Below are positions 6,801 to 13,470 of a stretch of 13,897 bases of DNA, piece by piece (the first letter of the stretch is position 1; each line of letters starts with the position of its first letter). The stretch is taken from positions 1 through 13,897 of the forward strand of contig JALOAS010000083.1 of assembly GCA_023228705.1 (NCBI GenBank), read 5' to 3'. Made by a program: the position numbers and the translations under genes. The notes beneath the pieces were generated by a model that worked only from the letters and a program-made list of their open reading frames with translations, was not told the origin of the DNA and did not search any database. The stretch comes from Ottowia sp. (GTDB lineage Bacteria; Pseudomonadota; Gammaproteobacteria; Burkholderiales; Burkholderiaceae_C).

Positions 6801-8458
6801 GATGGCATCTCCTGCAGCATCTCGCGCGCATGCGCCAGCGAGGTCCGCGAGATCTTGCTGCCGCCCAGCATGCGGGCGATTTCATGCGTGCGGTCCTCGC
6901 CGGCCACCGGGCGCACCGTGCTTTCGGTCGCGCCGGCGCGGCTGTCCTTGCTGACGTGCAGGTGCTGGTGCGCACAGGCGGCCACCTGCGCCAGGTGCGT
7001 GACGCACAGCACCTGGCGCTCCTGCCCCAGCTCGCGCAGCAGGCGCCCCACCGTGTCGGCAACGGCGCCACCCACGCCGGCGTCCACCTCGTCGAACACC
7101 AGCGTCCCGGCCGCGCCGCGCGCGCTGGTCGTGACCGCAATCGCCAGCGCCAGCCGCGACAGCTCGCCGCCGGATGCCACACGGTCTATGTCGTGCGGCG
7201 TGGTCCCGGCATGCGCGGCCACCCGCAAGCGCGGGCTCTCCAGCCCGTGCGCCGTTGGCTCGCGCGTGGCTTGCAGTGCCACCTCAAAGACCCCGCCTTC
7301 CATGCCCAGCTGCTGCATGGCTGCCGTGACTGCGTCAGCCAGCCGCGGCGCCGCTTCGTGGCGGCGTGCCGAGACGGCGCTGGCGGCCTGGTCGTAGTGC
7401 TGGCGCGCCGCGTCCACCTGCGCCTGCAGCCGCGCCGTGTCCGCAGCCGCGCCCAGCGCGTCCAGTTCCGCCTGCCAGCGCTGCAACTGCTCGGGCAGCG
7501 CATCCGGCGCCACGTGAAGCCGCCGCGCCAGCTCGTGCCAGTGCCCGACGCGTGCATCCAGCGCGTCAAACGACTCGGGGTCCAGGTCGCTGCGGCTGCA
7601 GTAGCTGCGCAGGCTGCGCGCGGCCTCCCGGAGCTGCGCCTCGGCGCCCTGCAGCATCTCGAGCACCGCGTCAAACTCGGGCTCGATGCGGCTTTGTCCC
7701 TGCAGCTGCGCCTGCGCCTCGGTCAGTGCCTGCAGCGCATCCGCGCTGCCGTCCTCGGCCTCCAGCGCCTGCTGTGCGGCCTGCGCAGCGGCCAGCAGCG
7801 CCTGCGCATTCGCCAGCCGCGTGTGCCGCTGGTTCAGTTCTTCCCATTCACCGCTTTGCGGCGCCAGTTTTTCCACCTGGTCGATTTGCCACTGCAACTG
7901 CTGCTGGCGGTCGGCCAGCGTGGCCTGGCGCTCGTGCGCATCGCGCAGCGCCTGCAGCTGCTGCTGCCAGTCCTGCCAGGCCTGCAGCAGGCCGTCCGCG
8001 TCTGCGCCGGCATGCGCGTCCAGCAGCGCGCGCACGGCTGCGGGCCGGGTCAGCGACTGCCAGGCGTGCTGGCCATGGATGTCCACCAGCATCTCGCCCA
8101 GCTCGCGCAGCTGCTGCATGGTCGCGCGCGCGCCGTTGATCCAGCCGCGGCTGCGGCCGCCGGCGTCGATGCTCCGGCGCAGCAGCAGCGTGGGCTCGCC
8201 GCTGTCCATGCCGTTGTCCTGCAACCATGGGCCCAGGGTGGCCGGCGCATCAAACTCGGCGCTGATTTCGCAGCGGTCCGCACCCTCGCGCACCCACAGG
8301 GCATCGCCGCGGCCGCCCAGCGCCAACTGCACCGCGTCAACCAGGATGGACTTGCCCGCTCCGGTTTCGCCGGTCAGCGCGGTGAAGCCCTGCGCCAGCT
8401 CCAGTTCCAGCTCGCGCACGATGACGAAGTCGCGCAGACTCAGGTGTCGCAGTGCCAT
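6797..8458 (-). CDS. recN: DNA repair protein RecN (SMC-like ATPase)
   Basis: RecN is an SMC-family ATPase acting with RecA in double-strand break repair. The 553-residue length matches E. coli RecN. The N-terminal head has Walker A GETGAGKS (30-37). The middle (about 160-370) is rich in Ala, Gln, Leu and Glu as expected for coiled coil. The C-terminal head has the ABC signature ASGGELSRLALA (428-439) and Walker B TLVFDEVDAGVGG (452-464). The ATG at 8458 begins the conserved MALRHLSLRDF. The ribosome binding site is poor: the bases before the ATG are AAAAAATCCTTC, with only a GAGAA beyond. A near-perfect 25-base palindrome sits just upstream (8469-8493). No LexA box of the CTGT-N8-ACAG type was seen. 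The stop overlaps the rapZ start, and nadK lies 183 bases upstream. Confidence 0.97.
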   Translation of the reverse strand: MALRHLSLRDFVIVRELELELAQGFTALTGETGAGKSILVDAVQLALGGRGDALWVREGADRCEISAEFDAPATLGPWLQDNGMDSGEPTLLLRRSIDAGGRSRGWINGARATMQQLRELGEMLVDIHGQHAWQSLTRPAAVRALLDAHAGADADGLLQAWQDWQQQLQALRDAHERQATLADRQQQLQWQIDQVEKLAPQSGEWEELNQRHTRLANAQALLAAAQAAQQALEAEDGSADALQALTEAQAQLQGQSRIEPEFDAVLEMLQGAEAQLREAARSLRSYCSRSDLDPESFDALDARVGHWHELARRLHVAPDALPEQLQRWQAELDALGAAADTARLQAQVDAARQHYDQAASAVSARRHEAAPRLADAVTAAMQQLGMEGGVFEVALQATREPTAHGLESPRLRVAAHAGTTPHDIDRVASGGELSRLALAIAVTTSARGAAGTLVFDEVDAGVGGAVADTVGRLLRELGQERQVLCVTHLAQVAACAHQHLHVSKDSRAGATESTVRPVAGEDRTHEIARMLGGSKISRTSLAHAREMLQEMPS

Positions 8459-8645
8459 GAAGGATTTTTTCTCAACCTCTCAGAGCTTGAGAATGAATTG
8501 ATCGCGCCCGAGAGGATCGCCAAAGCCCGTCCAATCAAGACGCAAAGCGCAGGCATGGCCCGTGCCATGGCGAGCATTTGCAACGCGGAGTGGGCGGGTT
8601 TGGGCGGTCAAAGCGGGCATGAGGGATTCTTTCTCAAGCTCTCAG
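8457..8645. repeat. nadK-recN gap flanked by 27-base direct repeats
   Basis: The gap has a 27-base sequence at its left end (8457-8483) repeated at its right end (8619-8645) with three mismatches. Both copies contain CTCAA(C/G)CTCTCAG. The left copy includes the recN start codon and the right copy the nadK stop codon. Between them lie a CATGGC/GCCATG hairpin (8554-8569) and a bulged stem CGGGC-a-TGAG / CTCA-GCCCG (8614-8649). No gene was recognised. The arrangement suggests an inserted short element or a duplication. Confidence 0.65.
8469..8493. promoter_or_regulatory. 25-base near-perfect palindrome in the recN leader
   Basis: TTCTCAA (8469-8475) pairs with TTGAGAA (8487-8493), and inside it CTCT pairs with AGAG around a central C at 8481. 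Only one opposed position (C/C) fails to pair. It lies 10 bases upstream of the recN ATG. On neither strand is it followed by a T-tract, so a terminator is unlikely. It could be an operator, an RNA hairpin shaping recN translation, or simply part of the dispersed repeat. Confidence 0.5.
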
Positions 8646-9544
8646 CCCGTTCCCGTGCCCTTATTCCAGTGCAGCTTTTCACGCAGCGTATCAAAATAGT
8701 TCCAGCCCTGCGGGTGCAGGAACAGCGCCTGGTGCGCGTCGCGGCGCACCACGATCCGGTCGCCGTGCTGCAACTGGGTGAGCGACTGCATGTCAAAGCT
8801 GGCGTTGGCCTCGCGTCCGCCCACGATTTCCACGGTCACCTCGGCGTGATCCGGCAGCACGATGGGGCGGTTGGACAGCGTGTGCGGCGAGATCGGCAGC
8901 AGCAGCCAGCCCGGCAGCGCGGGGTCGATGATGGGCCCGCCGGCAGAGAGAGAATACGCGGTCGATCCGGTGGGCGTGGCCACGATGATGCCGTCGGCGC
9001 GGTAGTTGGCAACAAAGCGGCCGTCGATTTCCACGCCCAGCTCGATCATGCCGGACGTGGAGCCGCGGTTCACGACCACGTCGTTCATGGCCTGCGACTC
9101 AAAAATGCAGCGCCCCTCGCGCAGGACCTCGCCGCGCATGAGCGTGCGGTGGTCTTCCTCGTAGCGTCCGGCCAGCATGTCCGGCAGCGCGCTCTGGTAG
9201 CTCTCCAGCGGGATGTCGGTGATAAAGCCCAGCCGGCCCTGGTTGATCCCGATCAGCGGCGTGGCGTACTGCGCCAGTTGCCGGCCTATGCTGAGCATGG
9301 TGCCATCGCCGCCCACCACCACGCACAGCTGGCATTTGGCGCCAATGGCGGCCAGGTCCAGCGCTTCAAACTGCTTCAGGCCGGTGGCCTGCGCGGTCTT
9401 GCCATCCAGGAACACGGTGCAGCCCTGGGCCTCCAGGAATGAAGCGATCTCAAGCAGCAGCTTGCACGCCGATTCACCCGCGCCCGCGCCGTCCGGTTCC
9501 TGGTACTTGCCAACAAGGGCTACGCGCGCGAATTTCAGGGGCAT
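8642..9544 (-). CDS. nadK: NAD kinase
   Basis: NadK phosphorylates NAD with ATP to make NADP in the cytoplasm. The 300-residue protein (E. coli: 292) has the GGDGT motif (78-82, in VVVGGDGTMLS) that binds phosphate. It also has MNDVVVNR and TPTGSTAYSLSAGGPI (190-205) in the NAD-binding C-terminal domain. The ATG at 9544 is preferred over a TTG two codons upstream (9550), because it starts the conserved FARVALVGKYQ segment closely and a -10-like box sits six bases before the TTG-ACG stretch. It is divergent from hrcA and upstream of recN, an arrangement familiar in Burkholderiales. The stop codon lies inside TTTCTCAAGCTCTCA (plus strand), identical to the sequence at the uvrC stop. Confidence 0.97.
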   Translation of the reverse strand: MPLKFARVALVGKYQEPDGAGAGESACKLLLEIASFLEAQGCTVFLDGKTAQATGLKQFEALDLAAIGAKCQLCVVVGGDGTMLSIGRQLAQYATPLIGINQGRLGFITDIPLESYQSALPDMLAGRYEEDHRTLMRGEVLREGRCIFESQAMNDVVVNRGSTSGMIELGVEIDGRFVANYRADGIIVATPTGSTAYSLSAGGPIIDPALPGWLLLPISPHTLSNRPIVLPDHAEVTVEIVGGREANASFDMQSLTQLQHGDRIVVRRDAHQALFLHPQGWNYFDTLREKLHWNKGTGTG

Positions 9545-9556
9545 CGTCAAATTACA
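9545..9556 (-). promoter_or_regulatory. -10-like box just upstream of nadK
   Basis: On the minus strand TGTAAT (9556-9551) matches TATAAT at five of six positions and is followed by six bases before the ATG at 9544. This implies a leaderless or near-leaderless message. A convincing -35 was not found. The rest of the 145-base nadK-hrcA gap contains GATAAG near 9664-9669, a possible hrcA -10. No inverted repeat of the CIRCE type (TTAGCACTC-N9-GAGTGCTAA) was seen. Confidence 0.35.
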
Positions 9557-9689
9557 CCATAATGAAGCGGTATGGAAGCTGCAAAGCCCTGCATCCGTTC
9601 CGTTCGCGGCCTGTCACCCGCGCCGCGGCGCGTCCGGATGCGCTGGCTGCCCAAGCGCACCATGATAAGTGCAAAGCAGGTCGTCGGCC

Positions 9690-10724
9690 ATGTCTGACCC
9701 GTCCCAGCTTGACCCGCGCGCGCGCCGTCTGCTCAAGACGCTGATCGAGCATTACATCGTCGACGGGCAGCCGGTGGGCTCGCGCACGCTGGCGCGCGCC
9801 TCCGGGCTGGAGCTGTCGCCCGCCACCATCCGCAACGTCATGGCCGACCTGGAGGACCTGGGGCTGATCGCCTCGCCGCACACCTCGGCCGGCCGCGTGC
9901 CCACGCCCAGCGGCTACCGCCTGTTTGTCGACACCATGCTCACCGCGCAGCGCAACGGGCTCAAGCCGCCGCCGCTGCGCGTCGACCAGCCGCAGCGCGT
10001 GATTGCCAGTGCCGCGGGCCTGCTGTCCAGCCTGTCGCGCTTTGTCGGCGTCGTGGTGGCGCCGCGGCGCTCGCTGGTGTTTCATCACGTCGAGTTCCTG
10101 CGCCTGTCCGAGCAGCGCATCCTGCTCATCCTGGTGGCGCCCGACGGCGACGTGCAAAACCGCGTGCTCTTCACCGACGTGGACTATTCCGAGTCCGAGC
10201 TGACCGAGGCGGCCAACTACCTGAACGCCAACTTTTCCGGCATGGCCATGGAGGACGTGCGTCACCGCTTGGACATCGACATCGAGCACCTGCGCAGCGA
10301 GATTGCCAGCCTCATGCAGACCGCCGTGCAGGCCAGCTCGGAGACGCTGGACCAGGCGCAGGAGGAACTCGTCATCTCCGGCGAGCGCAACCTGCTGGAA
10401 ATCACCGACTTTGCCAGCGACATGGAGCAGCTTCGCCGCGCATTCGGCCTGTTCGAGCAAAAGACGCAGCTGCTGCGCCTGCTGGACATGGCCATGCAGG
10501 CGCGCGGCGTGCGCATCTTCATCGGCGGAGAAAACCAGAGCCAGCCACTGGCGCTGGAAGACATCTCGGTCGTCAGCGCCCCGTACTCGGTTGATGGCCA
10601 GGTCGTCGGCACGCTGGGCGTCATCGGCCCCACGCGCATGCCGTACAACCACGTGGTGCACATCGTCGACATCACCTCGCGGCTGGTGGGCGATGCGCTC
10701 AGCCAACACGCCCGCAGCGATTAA
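9690..10724 (+). CDS. hrcA: Heat-inducible transcription repressor HrcA
   Basis: HrcA represses groESL and related chaperone operons by binding CIRCE elements; its activity depends on GroEL. The 344-residue product matches the family length. The N-terminal winged helix is clear (RRLLKTLIEHYIVDGQPVGS, then SPATIRNVMADLEDLGLI and SAGRVPTPSGYRLFVD). The C-terminal GAF-like part ends with the signature GTLGVIGPTRMPYNHVVHIVD. The ATG at 9690 is chosen over an upstream GTG (9669) because AAGCAGG (9674-9680) gives a weak ribosome binding site at suitable spacing and the extra residues are not family-like. Immediately after the stop, three GTCCGGC heptads (10736-10756) begin a repeat block. Confidence 0.96.
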   Translation: MSDPSQLDPRARRLLKTLIEHYIVDGQPVGSRTLARASGLELSPATIRNVMADLEDLGLIASPHTSAGRVPTPSGYRLFVDTMLTAQRNGLKPPPLRVDQPQRVIASAAGLLSSLSRFVGVVVAPRRSLVFHHVEFLRLSEQRILLILVAPDGDVQNRVLFTDVDYSESELTEAANYLNANFSGMAMEDVRHRLDIDIEHLRSEIASLMQTAVQASSETLDQAQEELVISGERNLLEITDFASDMEQLRRAFGLFEQKTQLLRLLDMAMQARGVRIFIGGENQSQPLALEDISVVSAPYSVDGQVVGTLGVIGPTRMPYNHVVHIVDITSRLVGDALSQHARSD

Positions 10725-11010
10725 GATCGCTGGTCGTCCGGCGTCCGGCGTCCGGCGAGGTCATCCGTCATGCGCCACGCTCAACGCCAAACGCTCAACG
10801 CCGAACGCTCAACCTCCCCATGGCGCCCTCGCCGCGATACCCCGCTCAACGCTCAACGCTCAACGCTCAACCTCTTCAAACGCTCAACGCTCAACCTCTT
10901 CAAACGCTCAACCTCCCCATCATCGCGGCGCAGCCGCAATCATTGCCGCCGCGCAGCGGCGCGGTCATACGAAGCGCCAGCGAGGTCATCTGTCATCCGT
11001 CATGCGCTTG
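10725..11010 (+). repeat. Mosaic heptad/hairpin repeat block between hrcA and higA
   Basis: Three GTCCGGC heptads (10736-10756) are followed by the arm GTCATCCGTCATGCGCCAC. Mixed heptads come next (CGCTCAA, CGCCAAA, CGCTCAA, CGCCGAA), then the module CTCCCCATGGCGCCCTCG that is inverted at 5702-5740. Four perfect GCTCAAC copies lie at 10844-10871, followed by two CTCTTCAAAC linkers. The standard double-hairpin module (about 10911-11006) closes the block and ends in GTCATCTGTCATCCGTCATG. It fills another gap between convergent genes. No gene is visible. The 30 bases after it (11011-11042) hold only a weak CACGT/ACGTG stem. Confidence 0.88.
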
Positions 11011-11042
11011 CCGCACGTCAACAACGTGGACGGTTTTGCATT

Positions 11043-11327
11043 TCAGGCTGCAACGTGGCTCCGGAACGGCGTGATCTTCGGGCGTGGCTTCTGCTCTGCC
11101 TGCCACAGGTCGTACTGGGCTTGCATGTTGATCCACATTTCGGCGCTGGTGCCAAGTGCATCGCGAAGACGCAGAGCCATGTCGGCCGAGATGCCCGCCG
11201 AGCCGTTGAGGATGCGAGAGAGTGCTGCACGCGTCACGCCAAGGCGCGACGCTGCTTCGGTGACGGTAAGGTCACCGAGGTATTCGCGCAGCACCGTGCC
11301 GGGGTGTGCCGGGTTGTGCATCCGCAT
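11043..11327 (-). CDS. higA: HigA-family addiction module antitoxin (HTH, XRE-type)
   Basis: The 94-residue protein matches HigA/VapI antitoxins: NPAHPGTVLREYL at the N-terminus, then a helix-turn-helix (TVTEAASRLGVTRAALSRIL) and the typical SADMALRLRDALGTSAEMWINMQAQYDLWQAE. Such proteins neutralise a RelE-fold HigB nuclease and repress their own operon. The ATG at 11327 is supported by AGGAG a few bases upstream, which lies within the higB remnant. Because the upstream higB is reduced to its last part and frameshifted, this antitoxin is probably an orphan. It may act only as a DNA-binding protein, or protect against a HigB encoded elsewhere. Confidence 0.92.
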   Translation of the reverse strand: MRMHNPAHPGTVLREYLGDLTVTEAASRLGVTRAALSRILNGSAGISADMALRLRDALGTSAEMWINMQAQYDLWQAEQKPRPKITPFRSHVAA

Positions 11328-11346
11328 GATGCGCTCCTGATGGTAA

Positions 11347-11440
11347 TCTTGGTATCTTGGTAGTCAGTGAGGACGGCGTCGCCATCTTCAAAATAAAAGG
11401 TCAGCCGCCAGTTCCCGCTGACTGATATGGCCCAGTGGTT
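11347..11440 (-). pseudogene. higB toxin remnant (C-terminal third, frameshifted)
   Basis: The minus strand encodes NHWAISVSGNWRLTFYFEDG followed by DAVLTDYQD, closely matching the C-terminal half of RelE-fold HigB toxins, which commonly end DYQDYH or similar. Only about 29 residues remain. The 5' two thirds are missing and replaced by a transposase scrap. At the end, the 8-base sequence TCTTGGTA (plus strand) is tandemly duplicated at 11347-11354 and 11355-11362. Removing one copy restores D-Y-Q-D-Y-H, so the duplication is a frameshift. The remnant lies directly upstream of higA. Confidence 0.85.
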
Positions 11441-11485
11441 TTGGATCGATCTGTTGTCCGCTCTATCCATGAGCTGTTGTTGCAA

Positions 11486-11540
11486 CATACGCCGCGCCGT
11501 CCGCTGCCCATGCAGGAGGCGTCGCTGCTGCCCCGCGCGA
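11486..11540 (-). pseudogene. 3'-end fragment of a second RAYT transposase
   Basis: Translated on the minus strand this reads GQQRRLLHGQRTARRML, matching ARQQRRFLHGQRAARRML near the C-terminus of the intact RAYT (12307-12358 in DNA). Nucleotide similarity runs for about 50 bases. The frame continues without a stop into the higB remnant, creating a chimeric open frame. It ends four bases from the PIN toxin stop codon. It appears to be the residue of a decayed RAYT copy at this site. Confidence 0.8.
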
Positions 11541-11543
11541 ACG

Positions 11544-11966
11544 TCAGCGTCCGATTTCTCGCACGAATTCCCTCGGTGTCACGATGGCCGCGCCGCCAAC
11601 ACGCCCGAGCTGCAAGAGCCCGGCCCTGCGGTCACCCGTGACCAGCCAGGCCGCCCCGCCGGCAATGGCCGTGGCGACCAGGAACGCATCGTCGGGATCC
11701 GACAGTTCAACGTCTTGCGGCAGCTCCGGCAAGCGCTCCAGTACAACCGCACCCTGCATGTTGTTGACCATGGCGCCAACACGATGCGGCGGCAGGATGC
11801 GCCTGAGCTTGGGGTAGCGGCTGACCCGGCGCAGTTCCTCAAGCTGCTTGGTTGAGGTCACCAGCTCGAAGCGGCGATCACGCCAGGCGCGGTAGATGGT
11901 GTCTGGTGGTGTGTAGGGGGAGATCAGCGCGGCCAGCAGGACATTGGTGTCCAGCACAACGCGCAT
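11544..11966 (-). CDS. PIN-domain toxin of a type II toxin-antitoxin pair
   Basis: The 140-residue protein has the PIN nuclease layout: RVVLDTNVLLAAL with Asp6, a glutamate pair in KQLEELRRV (Glu43/44), LSDPDDAFLVATA (Asp92/93) and VTGDRR (Asp112). This pattern of acidic residues binds Mg2+ in VapC-like RNases, which cleave tRNA or rRNA. It resembles the PIN_3/COG1569 group of putative toxin components. The ATG at 11966 shares one base with the antitoxin stop (TGATG), showing translational coupling; a GTG one codon upstream is the alternative. All acidic residues appear intact, so it is probably functional. The specific RNA target cannot be inferred. Confidence 0.9.
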   Translation of the reverse strand: MRVVLDTNVLLAALISPYTPPDTIYRAWRDRRFELVTSTKQLEELRRVSRYPKLRRILPPHRVGAMVNNMQGAVVLERLPELPQDVELSDPDDAFLVATAIAGGAAWLVTGDRRAGLLQLGRVGGAAIVTPREFVREIGR

Positions 11967-12205
11967 CACGAGTTACGCGCCCACTGCACCGCCTCATCAA
12001 CCAGCGCATCCAGCTCCTCCTCGCTCATCGACGCGCCGACATCACGCTTGGCCTGGTTGGCAGCACTGTCCAGCAGGTGCGCACGTACTGCCTCCTCGAT
12101 GAATCGGGACAAATCGCCTTTCTTGCCTCCCCTGGCGGCCAGGAACATGCGCACCGACTGGTCAACCTGCGGCGAGACCACAACATTCCAACGGACATTG
12201 CTCAT
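11966..12205 (-). CDS. Ribbon-helix-helix antitoxin partner of the PIN toxin
   Basis: The 79-residue protein begins MSNVRWNVVVSPQVDQSVRMF. A short strand followed by two helices (VDQSVRMFLAARG, then GDLSRFIEEAVRAHLLD) is typical of MetJ/Arc ribbon-helix-helix antitoxins. The acidic C-terminal tail (SMSEEELDALVDEAVQW) is the part expected to bind the toxin. The ATG at 12205 is chosen because GGTGGAG lies about 7 bases upstream; a longer frame to 12259 has no such support. It is the first gene of the pair and likely represses the promoter near the AT-rich palindromes upstream. Confidence 0.85.
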   Translation of the reverse strand: MSNVRWNVVVSPQVDQSVRMFLAARGGKKGDLSRFIEEAVRAHLLDSAANQAKRDVGASMSEEELDALVDEAVQWARNS

Positions 12206-12245
12206 GCTTTGCTCCACCAGGGGATGGCTTGAAACGTGCTTGTGC

Positions 12246-12270
12246 GCATATGCATACACAGATTTTATAT
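12246..12270 (-). promoter_or_regulatory. AT-rich promoter/operator candidate of the antitoxin-PIN pair
   Basis: In an otherwise GC-rich region this short stretch contains two overlapping palindromes, GCATATGC (12246-12253) and TATGCATA (12249-12256), and TATAAAAT (12270-12263, minus strand). The last overlaps the RAYT stop codon. It lies about 45 bases upstream of the antitoxin ATG. Ribbon-helix-helix antitoxins bind short palindromes, so an autoregulatory operator is plausible. Confidence 0.4.
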
Positions 12271-13341
12271 CCTGCCCTGATCCTCCGCAGGGCTACCTGC
12301 CGCCAGCATACGCCGCGCCGCCCGCTGCCCATGCAAAAACCGCCGCTGCTGCCGCGCACACAGCCGGGCCATCGCCCGCGGCGTCCCCACCGCCACGCCA
12401 AAGCGCTCCAGCAGGTGGCAGGCCAGGTCGGCAAACACCTCGCCCTGCAATCCCAGCCGCTGCAGCAGCGGCGGCTGCGCATCGTCCACGTGCCCTCGCT
12501 TGCCGGGCCGAACCTGCCGGCCCGTCCAGTCCACCAGCTCGGCATACTCCTGCCAGCCAAAGGGAATCGCCCAAGGCACTTCACCGCGCGCATCAAACGG
12601 CATCAGCGGCGCCTGTGGTGCCTCAGGTTCCTTGCCTGGGGTAACCACTGGCCGCGCACCGGCCGCTGCCGCCTGCACCGCAGCCCCGTCTGCCTGCACC
12701 TGCCGCAGCCGCTCCTGGATGGACGTGTGGTCTGATTCCTCTGGCGTCTCGGCCATGCCCGCGCGCACCGGATTCAGGTCCACGTACGCCATCGCGGCCA
12801 GCACCGCTTTTTCATCCAGCAGCGCCTGGCTCTTGAATCGCCCCTCCCAAAAGCGGCCCGTGCAGCCATCCTCGGCATTGGCCATGCGCGCCACCGTCTC
12901 GTTGAGTCGGCGCATGAACCAGGACAGGTCAGCCAGCCGCTGCCGGTACGTTGCAGCAAACTCGGCCACCATCGCCAGCTGCGCATCGCCCATCTGCGCG
13001 CGCGCCTGCGGCAACAGGTAGCGCTGCACCAGCAGCGGCCCGGCAAAGAGCTGCGTCCAGCGCGCCAGCACTTCCTCGTCGGTCCAGCCGGCGGCGCGCT
13101 CCGCATCCACGCGCACGACCACGTGATAGTGGTTGCTCATCACCGCGTACGCGGCCACGTCTATGGCAAAGAGCGCGGCCAGCTCCTTGATCTTGTCGGC
13201 AATCCAGCCGCGGCGGTGCTCGAAGTCCTTGCCCGAGACGGCATCCACGCCGCACAGGTAAGCGCGGCGCACGCAGCGAGAGACGCAGTGGTACCAGGGG
13301 GTGTCAGCCAGGCTGACCTGGGCGGAGCGGGGTCGGGTCAT
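12265..13341 (-). CDS. REP-associated tyrosine transposase (RAYT, Y1 HUH family)
   Basis: RAYTs are single-copy relatives of IS200/IS605 TnpA that cleave single-stranded DNA at REP hairpins and are thought to spread them. The 358-residue protein has the HUH metal-binding motif in MSNHYHVVV (His71, His73), GRFWEGRFKSQALLDE (162-177) and MAYVDLNPVRAGM. Tyr186 in that last motif is the likely nucleophile. A C-terminal extension of about 150 residues ends QQRRFLHGQRAARRML. GGAGA (13352-13348) is a good ribosome binding site before the ATG at 13341. The gene appears intact. There is no second transposition gene and no obvious IS ends, consistent with a RAYT rather than an IS200. The upstream side has a series of truncated 5'-end copies, and a 3'-end scrap lies at 11486-11540. 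Confidence 0.92.
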   Translation of the reverse strand: MTRPRSAQVSLADTPWYHCVSRCVRRAYLCGVDAVSGKDFEHRRGWIADKIKELAALFAIDVAAYAVMSNHYHVVVRVDAERAAGWTDEEVLARWTQLFAGPLLVQRYLLPQARAQMGDAQLAMVAEFAATYRQRLADLSWFMRRLNETVARMANAEDGCTGRFWEGRFKSQALLDEKAVLAAMAYVDLNPVRAGMAETPEESDHTSIQERLRQVQADGAAVQAAAAGARPVVTPGKEPEAPQAPLMPFDARGEVPWAIPFGWQEYAELVDWTGRQVRPGKRGHVDDAQPPLLQRLGLQGEVFADLACHLLERFGVAVGTPRAMARLCARQQRRFLHGQRAARRMLAAGSPAEDQGRI

Positions 13342-13466
13342 GGCGGATCTCCAGCGGGCCAGGGGACAAGAACAGTGTAGCCGGACTCTCCAAGATGTGG
13401 GTGTCCTTCATCTTGGTGGTGGTGGTGTAGCAAGGCTCTTCAAGAAGTGGGTGTCCTTTGTCCGTT
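13342..13466 (-). promoter_or_regulatory. RAYT leader with two copies of the GTGTAG-hairpin unit
   Basis: The 73 bases before the RAYT start (13342-13414) recur upstream of each truncated copy. On the plus strand they end with a unit GTGTAGC-N-GGACTCT(C/T)CAAG, followed by a stem AAGATG/CATCTT around TGGGTGTCCTT (13375-13414). A second, diverged unit follows at 13425-13466 (GTGTAGC, CTCTTCAAG, GTGGGTGTCCTTT). GTAG-type tetranucleotides beside a hairpin are what characterised RAYTs recognise, so these may be cleavage substrates. That is inference. Confidence 0.6.
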
Positions 13467-13470
13467 TACC

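Noticed and set aside
8484..8618. Possible small gene or coding remnant between nadK and recN
   Set aside because: A plus-strand frame is open here, but it merely continues the antisense of recN, has no start context and no recognisable similarity.
8459..8641. LexA box for recN
   Set aside because: No CTGT-N8-ACAG or close variant was seen in the gap on either strand.
9545..9689. CIRCE operator for HrcA autoregulation
   Set aside because: No TTAGCACTC-N9-GAGTGCTAA inverted repeat or near match was found between nadK and hrcA.
11014..11036. Terminator after the repeat block (CACGT/ACGTG stem followed by GGTTTT)
   Set aside because: The stem is only five bases, and four T residues are interrupted from the stem by GGACGG; too weak to call.
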